From assembly GCA_002366885.1 (NCBI GenBank), contig DFCD01000062.1:6239-14535 (forward strand): a stretch of 8,297 bases of DNA, written 5' to 3'. Below, in pieces: positions 1 through 6,251 of the stretch. The DNA comes from Verrucomicrobia bacterium UBA3063 (lineage in GTDB: Bacteria > Verrucomicrobiota > Verrucomicrobiia > Methylacidiphilales > Verrucolacustridaceae). How positions within the stretch are numbered: position 1 is the stretch's first letter; each line of letters starts with the position of its first letter. The notes under the pieces are model-generated. The model worked only from the letters and a program-made list of their open reading frames with translations, ran no database searches and was not told where the DNA came from. Both the position numbers and the translations under genes were made by a program.

Positions 1-789
1 TGGACCCACTGGGACGACATTTGTGAGATCATGGCCGCCTACGACGTCAGTTTCTCCATCGGTGACGGCCTGCGGCCGGGATCCCTGGCGGACGCCAACG
101 ACGAGGCGCAGTTCGGGGAGTTAAAAGCACAGGGGGACCTGACAAAGCGCGCCTGGGACCACGGGGTGCAGGTGATGAACGAAGGACCCGGGCATGTGCC
201 GATGCATCTGATCCGGGAAAACATGGAAAGGCAGCTGGAGTGGTGCCACCAGGCGCCGTTTTACACGCTGGGACCGCTCACCACGGACATCGCGCCGGGT
301 TACGACCACATCACCTCGGCGATTGGCGCGGCGATGATCGGCTGGTACGGCTGTGCGATGCTTTGCTATGTCACCCCGAAGGAACACCTTGGCCTGCCGA
401 ACCGGGACGATGTGAAGGCGGGGGTGATTGCCTACAAGATCGCGGCCCATGCGGCCGATCTGGCCAAGGGTCATCCGGCGGCGCAGTACCGGGACAATGC
501 GCTCTCCAAGGCGCGCTTTGAGTTCCGCTGGAGGGACCAGTTCAACCTGGGGCTGGATCCGGTGACGGCGCGCGCCTACCACGATGAGACCCTGCCCCAG
601 GAGGGGGCAAAGAGCGCCCACTTCTGCTCGATGTGCGGGCCGCAGTTTTGTTCCATGAAGATCACCGAGGATGTGCGCAAGTATGCAGCCCAGCAGGGGG
701 TGAAGGAGGAGGAGGCGCTGCGGGCCGGGATGGAGGAAAAAGCCCGGGAATTCGTCCGCAAGGGGTCCGAGGTCTACGCGAAAACCTGA
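1..789 (+). CDS. thiC: Phosphomethylpyrimidine synthase ThiC, C-terminal part (5' end outside window)
   Basis: ThiC is a cytoplasmic radical-SAM enzyme. It rearranges 5-aminoimidazole ribotide into the hydroxymethylpyrimidine phosphate of thiamine. The frame is open from base 1, so the gene starts upstream; 262 residues are visible, out of about 430-630 in full-length family members. Conserved ThiC blocks seen are SIGDGLRPGS, NEGPGHVP, YTLGPLTTDIAPGYDH and CYVTPKEHLGLP. The family's C-terminal CxxCxxxxC cluster motif, which binds the [4Fe-4S] centre, is intact at fragment residues 209, 212 and 217 (bases 625-651). The stop is TGA at 787-789. The ATG at base 31 is internal. A TPP riboswitch often precedes thiC, but that region is outside the window. 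The next gene points the opposite way, so thiC is the last gene of its transcript. The family assignment is very secure. Confidence 0.97.
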   Translation, partial: WTHWDDICEIMAAYDVSFSIGDGLRPGSLADANDEAQFGELKAQGDLTKRAWDHGVQVMNEGPGHVPMHLIRENMERQLEWCHQAPFYTLGPLTTDIAPGYDHITSAIGAAMIGWYGCAMLCYVTPKEHLGLPNRDDVKAGVIAYKIAAHAADLAKGHPAAQYRDNALSKARFEFRWRDQFNLGLDPVTARAYHDETLPQEGAKSAHFCSMCGPQFCSMKITEDVRKYAAQQGVKEEEALRAGMEEKAREFVRKGSEVYAKT

Positions 790-790
790 A

Positions 791-1198
791 TCAGGCACCG
801 AGTTTCACGATGGCCTGAAAGATCCTTGGCGGGACCGGCATGACGGAGAGCCGGGACTGGCGGAGGAGCAAGAGATCGCGGAAGCGGCTGTCCGCCTTCA
901 ACTGCTCGAGGGTCACGGGATTTTTCAGGGGACGCTCCGCGGCCAGTTCCACGGAAGTCCAGTCCTCGCCCTTGGGGGCGGTGGGGTCGGGAAAAGCGGT
1001 GCGGGAGACCCTGGCAGTGCCGACAACGGCCCGCTGATCGACGCTGTGGTAGTAGAGGACCCGGTCGCCTTTTTCCATCCGGCGAAGGAAATTGCGGGCC
1101 TGGTAGTTGCGGACACCGTCCCAGACGACCTTCCTCTCCCTGAGAAACCGGCCGAACGGGTAGGTGGAGGGTTCTTGTTTCACCAGCCAACAGCTCAT
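791..1198 (-). CDS. EVE-domain (PUA-like) protein, THYN1-type
   Basis: This 135-residue protein is a single EVE domain. Family hallmarks seen are WLVKQEP near the N-terminus (residues 4-10), WDGVRNYQARNFLR (26-39), KGDRVLYYHS (43-52), a VVGTARV strand, FPDPTA (69-74) and RQSRLSV (113-119). EVE domains have a PUA-like fold and are thought to bind modified bases in DNA or RNA. Stand-alone versions like this one are widespread and their physiological role is unclear. The ATG at 1198 places the WLVK motif at the usual distance from the N-terminus. An in-frame TTG at 1207 would add three residues. Neither start has a clear Shine-Dalgarno. The stop codon faces the thiC stop with only base 790 between them. 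There is no nuclease, methylase or McrB-like partner nearby, so a defence role is not supported by this context. Confidence 0.9.
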   Translation of the reverse strand: MSCWLVKQEPSTYPFGRFLRERKVVWDGVRNYQARNFLRRMEKGDRVLYYHSVDQRAVVGTARVSRTAFPDPTAPKGEDWTSVELAAERPLKNPVTLEQLKADSRFRDLLLLRQSRLSVMPVPPRIFQAIVKLGA

Positions 1199-1223
1199 GG
1201 AGATCAAAATACCAAACCCGGAA

Positions 1224-1258
1224 GGAGATAGAAGATAGGAGATGGAAGATAGGGGGGA
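1224..1258. repeat. Tandem purine-rich heptamer repeat upstream of lysA
   Basis: Five heptamers stand head to tail, starting at 1224, 1231, 1238, 1245 and 1252. The first four fit GRAGATR and alternate GGAGATA/G with GAAGATA, so the array can also be read as a 14-base unit present twice. The fifth (GGGGGGA) is degenerate. The array lies in the short region between the divergent EVE gene and lysA. It contains several SD-like GGAG/AGGA cores on the lysA strand. The repeat is read directly from the sequence. Any role, whether dispersed intergenic repeat, RNA-binding target or slipped-strand tract, is inference. Confidence 0.75.
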
Positions 1259-1277
1259 TTTCCATTATTCTATCCGG

Positions 1278-2567
1278 ATGCACCGGATCCAGAGAAAGGG
1301 AGGCGAACTTCATGTGGAGGGGGTCAGCGTGGAAGCGCTGGCTGACCGTTACGGCACGCCCCTTTATGTTTATTCGGCCGGCACGATCCTGGACCACTAT
1401 CGTCGGCTGCGGGGGGTGTTGCGGGCCCTCAACCCGCTGATCTGCTATTCAGTCAAGGCCAACAGCAATCTGGCCATTTTAAGCCTGTTGGCCCGGGCCG
1501 GGAGCGGCTTCGACGTGGTAAGCGGCGGGGAGCTGGAACGGGTCCGCAAGGCGGGCGGAAAGCCGGCCAAGTGTGTCTATGCCGGGGTGGGCAAGACGGA
1601 GGAGGAGATCGAGGCCGGGCTGCGGGCCGGCGTGAAGGCTTTTCATGTGGAGAGTGAGGAGGAACTGCACACGATCGCCATGGTGGCCGGGCGCAAGAGG
1701 GGGCGGCGGGCCCCGGTGGCCTTGCGGGTCAATCCGGACGTGGCGGCGGGTGGGCACGCCAAGATCACCACGGGAACCTACGCGAACAAGTTCGGCATCC
1801 CCTTCGAGCAGGTGGCGGCGATCTATCGCGGCGCTTCGGGCGACCGGCGCCTGCACCTGCGCGGGATTCAAATGCACATCGGCTCCCAGATCACGCAGGC
1901 GGCGCCGTTCCGGGCAGCGGTGCGGAAGATGGTGCCGTTGGTGGAGCGCCTGCGCGACCGCCACGGGCTGGAGTACTTCGACATTGGGGGCGGGGTGGGG
2001 ATTGTGTATCAGGACGCGCTGGCCAGCGGGCGGGACGGATGGTGGAAGACCCCAAAGGCGCAGAGGTTCCTTACCCTGAATGAATACGCCCTTTCCCTCG
2101 TCTCGCTCTTGCGAAACCTCAAGATGCAGATTCTGCTGGAGCCCGGGCGTTTCCTGGTGGGCAACGCCGGGATGCTGGTGACGGAGGTGCTTTATCGGAA
2201 GCGGACGGGGCAGAAGCATTTCACGGTGGTGGATGCCGGGATGAACGACCTGATCCGGCCGACTCTTTACGAAGCGTTTCACCAGATTGAGCCGGTCGGC
2301 AAGCCCCGTCCCGGGGCGATCTCCACGGATGTGGTTGGTCCGGTCTGCGAATCGGGGGATGTGTTTGGCCACGACCGCACCCTGCCGCCGGTGGAGCGTG
2401 GGGACCGGTTGGCCATCCTGAGCGCCGGCGCCTATGGTTTTTCCATGGCCTCGAACTACAACACCCGGCCGCGTCCGGCGGAGATTCTCGTCTCGGGAAA
2501 CCGGGCCCGGGTCGTTCGCAGCCGGGAACGGGCGGCGGATCTCTGGCGTGGGGAGAGAAGGTCGTGA
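1278..2567 (+). CDS. lysA: Diaminopimelate decarboxylase LysA
   Basis: LysA is a PLP-dependent cytoplasmic enzyme that decarboxylates meso-diaminopimelate to L-lysine, the last step of the pathway. From the ATG at 1278 it has 429 residues, close to the usual 415-430. Fold-type III features are intact: the PLP lysine in YSVKANSN (K60), HIGSQ with H200, the glycine-rich phosphate loop FDIGGGVGI (D235-G241), EPGRFLVG (E288-R291), the catalytic cysteine in VCESGD (C357, supplied across the dimer) and GAYGFSMASNYN with Y386. The start is uncertain. An in-frame ATG at 1242 would add 12 residues but lies inside the heptamer repeat. The 1278 start puts the family's GxLHxEGV block near the N-terminus but has no well-spaced Shine-Dalgarno. 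The gene's end overlaps dapF by 4 bases, and it opens the lysA-dapF-dapA-dapB-folK-panB run. Confidence 0.96.
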   Translation: MHRIQRKGGELHVEGVSVEALADRYGTPLYVYSAGTILDHYRRLRGVLRALNPLICYSVKANSNLAILSLLARAGSGFDVVSGGELERVRKAGGKPAKCVYAGVGKTEEEIEAGLRAGVKAFHVESEEELHTIAMVAGRKRGRRAPVALRVNPDVAAGGHAKITTGTYANKFGIPFEQVAAIYRGASGDRRLHLRGIQMHIGSQITQAAPFRAAVRKMVPLVERLRDRHGLEYFDIGGGVGIVYQDALASGRDGWWKTPKAQRFLTLNEYALSLVSLLRNLKMQILLEPGRFLVGNAGMLVTEVLYRKRTGQKHFTVVDAGMNDLIRPTLYEAFHQIEPVGKPRPGAISTDVVGPVCESGDVFGHDRTLPPVERGDRLAILSAGAYGFSMASNYNTRPRPAEILVSGNRARVVRSRERAADLWRGERRS

Positions 2568-3382
2568 GCCGGGCGGTCCGTTTCTGGAAGCTGGAGGGGG
2601 CGGGGAACGACTTTCTCGGTTTCGACGGCCGGAAGGGCGGGTTGGGCCTGACCCGGGAGCGGATTGCCGCCTGGTGTGACCGAAGGCGGGGCGCCGGGGC
2701 GGACGGGGTTCTGGTGGTGGAAAAGCCGCGTGGCCGCGGTTCGGATTTCCGGATGCGTTACTACAATTCCGACGGGGGTGAGGCGGAGATGTGCGGGAAC
2801 GGCGCTCGTTGTTTCGCCCTGTTGGTGCGCGCGGCGGCCGGCTGGCGGGCCAAGACGATGCGGGTGGAAACCAAGGCGGGGCCGGTCGAGCTGGAGATCC
2901 TGGGCAAGGAGGTGAAGGTTTCGATGTCCGATCCGGGTTGGCCGAGGTTGGGCAAGGAGATCACCGCGGCGGGCCGCCGGGTCAAGCTGGACTGCCTGCA
3001 CACCGGCGTGCCCCATGCGGTGGAGTTTGTCCGATCGGTGGACGGCGTGGATGTGGAACGAAACGGGCGGGCGATCCGGTTTCACAATTTTTTTGCGCCG
3101 GCGGGGACGAACGTGAACTTTGTGGAGGTGAGGCGCGGCAACCGGATCGAGGTGCGCACGTATGAGCGTGGCGTCGAAGGGGAGACCCTGGCCTGCGGCA
3201 CCGGGGTGGTGGCATCCTCCATCCTCGCGTACCTGCAAAAGAGGGTGAAACCGCCCGTCCACGTGAAGACCCGGGGCGGGGATGTGTTGCGGGTCCATTT
3301 CCAGTGGGTGAACGACCGGGCGCGGCACGTGGTGCTGCAGGGTCCGGCCCGGATTGTTTTCGAGGGGGTCTGGCATGTTTGA
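2564..3382 (+). CDS. dapF: Diaminopimelate epimerase DapF
   Basis: DapF is a cofactor-independent epimerase that converts LL-diaminopimelate to the meso form used for peptidoglycan cross-links and by LysA. It has 272 residues, the normal length. The N-terminal EGAGNDF block is present. Both catalytic cysteines are visible: C77 in EMCGNGARC and C211 in ACGTGVV. The second-domain segments NVNFVEV and RTYERGVEGETLACGTG are typical of the family. It starts with GTG at 2564, which overlaps the lysA stop (GTGA), and a purine-rich SD (GGAGA at 2552-2556) sits about 7 bases upstream. This arrangement suggests translational coupling to lysA. The 3' end overlaps dapA by 8 bases. Confidence 0.97.
   Translation: MSRAVRFWKLEGAGNDFLGFDGRKGGLGLTRERIAAWCDRRRGAGADGVLVVEKPRGRGSDFRMRYYNSDGGEAEMCGNGARCFALLVRAAAGWRAKTMRVETKAGPVELEILGKEVKVSMSDPGWPRLGKEITAAGRRVKLDCLHTGVPHAVEFVRSVDGVDVERNGRAIRFHNFFAPAGTNVNFVEVRRGNRIEVRTYERGVEGETLACGTGVVASSILAYLQKRVKPPVHVKTRGGDVLRVHFQWVNDRARHVVLQGPARIVFEGVWHV
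3362..3368 (+). promoter_or_regulatory. Ribosome binding site deciding the dapA start
   Basis: GAGGGGG ends six bases before the ATG at 3375. An in-frame upstream ATG at 3354 would put seven extra residues before the conserved N-terminus and lies further inside dapF. This SD and the family N-terminus (a short lead-in to TALVTPF) both favour 3375. Confidence 0.6.
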
Positions 3383-4250
3383 GGGGACTTACACCGCCTT
3401 GGTGACGCCGTTCCGGAACGGCCAGGTGGACGACAAGGCGTTTGCCGAACTGATCGAGCGGCAGATTGCCGCTGGGATCGAGGGCATCGTGCCGGTGGGG
3501 ACGACGGGGGAATCGCCCACCCTCAACATGGCGGAGCACGCCCGGGTGATTGAACTGGCGGTGCAGATCGCCCGGAAAAGGACCAAGGTGTTGGCCGGAA
3601 CAGGCTCCAACAGCACCGCGGAGGCGATCGAGCTTTCCACCGGGGCCCAAAAGGCCAAGGCGGACGCGCTCTTATTGGTGGCGCCGTACTACAACAAGCC
3701 GAGTCCCGAGGGGATGTTCCAGCATTTCCGCGCGGTCGCCCGGGAGACGGATCTGCCGATCATGCTCTACAGCGTGCCGGGACGTTGCGCGGTGGAGATC
3801 ACCGTGGAAACGGTCGGGCGGTTGGCAAAGGAGTGTCCGACGATCCGCTCCATCAAGGAGGCGGGTGGCAAACCGGAACGGGTGGATGCGATCCGCGCGG
3901 TGGTGCCCCCGGATTTTGAAATCCTCAGCGGGGACGACGCCCTGACCGTGGAGTTCATGAAACGGGGCGCGGTGGGGGTGGTGAGTGTCGCCTCAAACCT
4001 CATCCCGGCGGAGGTGAAGGCCCTGGTGGATGCCGCCCGCAGAAAGGATTGGAAGGCTGCCGCGGAACTCGATCGGAAGTATGCGGCGGTGTTCCGGGAT
4101 CTTTTTGTGGAGAGCAACCCCGGTCCGGTGAAGGCGGCGATGGCCGCCAAGGGGTGGCTGGCGGAGGAACTGCGTCTCCCGCTGGTGCCGATCACCGAGG
4201 CGAACCGCAACAGGCTGATGGCCACCCTCCGGCAGGCCGGGTTGAACTAA
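3375..4250 (+). CDS. dapA: 4-hydroxy-tetrahydrodipicolinate synthase DapA
   Basis: DapA is a class I aldolase that condenses pyruvate with aspartate-4-semialdehyde, the first committed step of the lysine/DAP branch. It has 291 residues, as expected. Active-site elements seen are GTTGES with T43 and T44, Y106 in PYYNKP (the tyrosine reaching across the dimer), Y132 and R137 in LYSVPGR, and the Schiff-base lysine K161 in SIKEAGG. The tail GDDALTVEFMKRGAVGVVSVASN is the usual C-terminal barrel segment. Having Y132, R137 and the semialdehyde-type residues together favours DapA over N-acetylneuraminate lyase or KDG aldolase relatives, and the dapF/dapB neighbours support this. It overlaps dapF by 8 bases and lies 26 bases before dapB. 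Confidence 0.96.
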   Translation: MFEGTYTALVTPFRNGQVDDKAFAELIERQIAAGIEGIVPVGTTGESPTLNMAEHARVIELAVQIARKRTKVLAGTGSNSTAEAIELSTGAQKAKADALLLVAPYYNKPSPEGMFQHFRAVARETDLPIMLYSVPGRCAVEITVETVGRLAKECPTIRSIKEAGGKPERVDAIRAVVPPDFEILSGDDALTVEFMKRGAVGVVSVASNLIPAEVKALVDAARRKDWKAAAELDRKYAAVFRDLFVESNPGPVKAAMAAKGWLAEELRLPLVPITEANRNRLMATLRQAGLN

Positions 4251-4276
4251 GGACCATTCGGGGGGAGAATCATCCC

Positions 4277-5014
4277 ATGCCCACCAAGATTGCGGTGATC
4301 GGCTCCAAGGGACGGATGGGGCAGGCTGTGCTCAGTCTGGCCCGGTCGGACAAGACCCTCGAGGTCGTGGGGGAAGGGGACCATGGCGACGACCTGGCCA
4401 AAGTGACGGCCCAGGCGCAGGCGGTGGTGGACTTCAGCCATCGCTCGGCGACGGAGGCGGTTCTCCGGGCGGCCCAGACGGTCAAGGCGGTGCTGGTGAT
4501 CGGCACCACCGGGCATACCGAGGCGGAGCGGGGCCTGATCATCGCCGCTTCGCACAAGATTCCGCTGATTCATTCCCCCAATTTTTCCATAGGGGTAAAC
4601 CTGCTTTTCCATCTCACCGCCCTGGCCGCCAAGGCGCTGCCGGAGGGGTTTGATCCGGAGGTGATCGAGATTCATCACCGCCTGAAGAAGGATGCGCCGA
4701 GCGGCACCGCCAAGCGGCTGGTGGAGATTCTCGCGGAGGCGCGGAGGACCAAGCCCGAGGTGGTTGCCCGGCACGGCCGGGCGGGCGAACCCGGGGAGCG
4801 GACCGAGGACGAGATCGGCGTGCACGCCGTGCGCGGCGGGGACGTGGTGGGTGACCACACCGTGCTGCTGGCCGGCGAGGGGGAGCGGATCGAGTTGAGC
4901 CACCGCGCGAGCAGTCGGGACGTGTTCGCGCGCGGGGCGTTGCGGGCGGCGAAGTGGCTGGTGGGCAAGCCGGCCAAAATGTACGGGATGACGGACGTGC
5001 TCGGCCTGAGCTGA
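4277..5014 (+). CDS. dapB: 4-hydroxy-tetrahydrodipicolinate reductase DapB
   Basis: DapB reduces the DapA product to tetrahydrodipicolinate using NAD(P)H. It has 245 residues, shorter than the E. coli enzyme (273) but within the range of compact family members. Elements seen are the Rossmann motif IGSKGRMGQ (8-16), VVDFSHRSAT, VIGTTGHTE, SPNFSIGVN, and the signature HHRLKKDAPSGTA (133-145) with the catalytic histidine pair and a lysine at 137. The distal block VHAVRGGDVVGDHTV is also typical. Acidic residues after the second Rossmann strand (GEGDHGDD) suggest NADH can be used; this is inference. The ATG at 4277 has a GGGAG-type SD nine bases upstream (4263-4267). The stop TGA shares its A with the ATG of folK. 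Confidence 0.96.
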   Translation: MPTKIAVIGSKGRMGQAVLSLARSDKTLEVVGEGDHGDDLAKVTAQAQAVVDFSHRSATEAVLRAAQTVKAVLVIGTTGHTEAERGLIIAASHKIPLIHSPNFSIGVNLLFHLTALAAKALPEGFDPEVIEIHHRLKKDAPSGTAKRLVEILAEARRTKPEVVARHGRAGEPGERTEDEIGVHAVRGGDVVGDHTVLLAGEGERIELSHRASSRDVFARGALRAAKWLVGKPAKMYGMTDVLGLS

Positions 5015-5496
5015 TGCGCGTGGGGATTGCTCTGGGCTCCAACCTCGGGAACCGGGAAGAGGAGTTGGCGGCCGCCCGAAGCTGGCTCAGGAGCCTCGAT
5101 CCCGGGGCGCGTTTTTCCGCGGTGTACGAAACCGATCCGGTGGATTGCCCGGAGGGAAGTTCCCGGTTCGCCAACCAGGTCGGGGAGATTCTCTGGGGCG
5201 GAGCCTTGGAGGGGTTGTTGGATTTGACCCAGGCGTACGAGCGGAGTCGGGGCCGAAAGGGAGTGCGGGCACGGAATCAGGCCCGGGTTTTGGATCTGGA
5301 TCTGCTTTATGCGGAAAACCTGCAGGTCCGCACGGCAAGGTTGCGGCTGCCCCATCCTCGGATGGGGGCAAGGAGGTTTGTGATGGAGCCCTTGGCGGAG
5401 ATTTGTCCGGAACGGAAAATTCCCGGTTTGCCGGGAACCGTCCGGGAGACAGCGGGTTGGCTGAGGAGGGGGGAGATGTGTCGTCGGATCGGATAA
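5014..5496 (+). CDS. folK: 2-amino-4-hydroxy-6-hydroxymethyldihydropteridine pyrophosphokinase FolK
   Basis: FolK transfers pyrophosphate from ATP to 6-hydroxymethyl-7,8-dihydropterin, preparing it for dihydropteroate synthase in folate synthesis. It has 160 residues, a normal length. Hallmarks are the N-terminal GSNLGNRE, YETDPV (38-43), FANQVGEI, and the ATP/Mg motif RVLDLDLL, where D94 and D96 match the paired metal-binding aspartates. LPHPRMGARRFVMEPLAEI near the C-terminus is the other family signature. The ATG overlaps the dapB stop in a TGATG junction without a strong SD of its own, so it probably depends on re-initiation after dapB. The last 19 bases overlap the start of panB. It appears to be a stand-alone FolK with no fused FolB or FolP domain. 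Confidence 0.95.
   Translation: MRVGIALGSNLGNREEELAAARSWLRSLDPGARFSAVYETDPVDCPEGSSRFANQVGEILWGGALEGLLDLTQAYERSRGRKGVRARNQARVLDLDLLYAENLQVRTARLRLPHPRMGARRFVMEPLAEICPERKIPGLPGTVRETAGWLRRGEMCRRIG
5464..5469 (+). promoter_or_regulatory. Strong ribosome binding site for panB inside folK
   Basis: AGGAGG, a perfect anti-SD match, lies eight bases before the GTG at 5478 and inside the folK coding sequence. It fixes the panB start at this GTG. The open frame extends further upstream to 5145, but that part is the out-of-frame shadow of folK. Confidence 0.8.
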
Positions 5497-6251
5497 CCCC
5501 GGACCGGTTGCGAGGGTGGCCGAAGGGGAAAACCCTGCTGGCCTTGACGGCCTACGACTATCCGCTCGGGCGGATTCTGGATGAAGCGGGGGTCGATTTG
5601 ATCCACGTGGGTGACAGCCTGGGGATGGTGGTTTTGGGGATGCCGGACACGACGGGGGTGACGATGGCGGACATGATCCGGGCGACGGAGGCGGTGGCAC
5701 GTGGCCGGAAGCGGGCGATGATTTCGGCTGATCTACCGGCGGGAAGTTACGACACGGCCGAGGCGTGCGTCAAAAACTCGAGGGCTTTGCTGGCCGCGGG
5801 GGCGGATGCGGTGAAGCCGGAAGGCGGAGAGGAGAGTCGCCCGCAGTGGGTGGCTCTCGGGAAGGCGGGGATTCCGTGGATCGGGCACCTGGGAATGCTT
5901 CCCCAAAAAGTGAAGGAGGAGGGGGGATACAAGCGGAAGGGAAAGAGTCCCGAGGAGGTGAAGAAGTTGATCGAGGAGGCAAGGGAGATGGAAAAGGTGG
6001 GGGCGTGTGGGATCGTGCTGGAACTGGTGGATCCGGAGGCGGCTACCAGGATCACGGGAGCGGTGGCGGTGCCGACGATCGGGATCGGGGCGGGCAAGGG
6101 GACGACGGGCCAGATCCGGGTGACCCATGATTTGCTGGGTTTGACCCCCTGGTTCAAGCCGGGCTTTGTGAAGAAGGATCTGGGGTTTGCGGGAAAGATC
6201 GCCGCGATGGTGAAGGTCTTTAGGAGGAGCGGGAGCGCCGGGCCTGGATAA
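5478..6251 (+). CDS. panB: 3-methyl-2-oxobutanoate hydroxymethyltransferase PanB (ketopantoate hydroxymethyltransferase)
   Basis: PanB moves a hydroxymethyl group from 5,10-methylene-tetrahydrofolate to 2-oxoisovalerate, giving ketopantoate, the first step to pantothenate and CoA. It has 257 residues, close to the usual 260-280. The TIM-barrel landmarks are LTAYDYP, HVGDSLGMVVLG with Mg-binding D46, D85 in ADLPAGSY, K113 and E115 in AVKPEGG, GHLGMLPQ, GGYKRKGKS, the catalytic glutamate E182 in VLELV, and PTIGIGAG. Catalytic and metal residues are kept, but three neighbouring positions differ from common family sequences (see findings). The GTG start at 5478 has a perfect SD and overlaps folK by 19 bases. 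No panC follows. The 3' end overlaps a minus-strand gene by 32 bases. It is probably the last gene of the operon. Confidence 0.95.
   Translation: MSSDRITPDRLRGWPKGKTLLALTAYDYPLGRILDEAGVDLIHVGDSLGMVVLGMPDTTGVTMADMIRATEAVARGRKRAMISADLPAGSYDTAEACVKNSRALLAAGADAVKPEGGEESRPQWVALGKAGIPWIGHLGMLPQKVKEEGGYKRKGKSPEEVKKLIEEAREMEKVGACGIVLELVDPEAATRITGAVAVPTIGIGAGKGTTGQIRVTHDLLGLTPWFKPGFVKKDLGFAGKIAAMVKVFRRSGSAGPG

Noticed and set aside
121..798. A 225-codon antisense frame across thiC
   Set aside because: It is the complement of conserved ThiC motifs, and the protein has no recognisable features.
781..818. Possible terminator hairpin for the EVE gene (TCAGGC 791-796 with GCCTGA 813-818, then TTCAGGTTTT on the minus strand)
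   Set aside because: The stem is only 6 bp with a 16-base loop, the T run is delayed and short, and the whole structure lies in coding sequence of the two genes.
774..1397. A 207-codon minus-strand frame overlapping the EVE gene
   Set aside because: It is out of frame with the EVE protein, which carries all the family motifs. The longer frame reads as random arginine/proline-rich sequence.
1479..2372. A 297-codon antisense frame inside lysA
   Set aside because: It lies wholly within the well-conserved LysA frame, with no recognisable motif or ribosome site of its own.
2456..3376. A 306-codon antisense frame across lysA end and dapF
   Set aside because: It is a shadow of dapF, whose catalytic cysteine motifs are intact. 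The composition is typical of antisense translation of GC-rich DNA.
5145..5477. N-terminal extension of PanB from an upstream ATG
   Set aside because: The extension is the out-of-frame reading of folK and is glycine-rich with no PanB similarity. The perfect SD places the start at the GTG at 5478.
4675..5700. A 341-codon antisense frame across dapB, folK and panB
   Set aside because: It spans three real sense genes, is proline/serine-rich and low in complexity, and has no domain.
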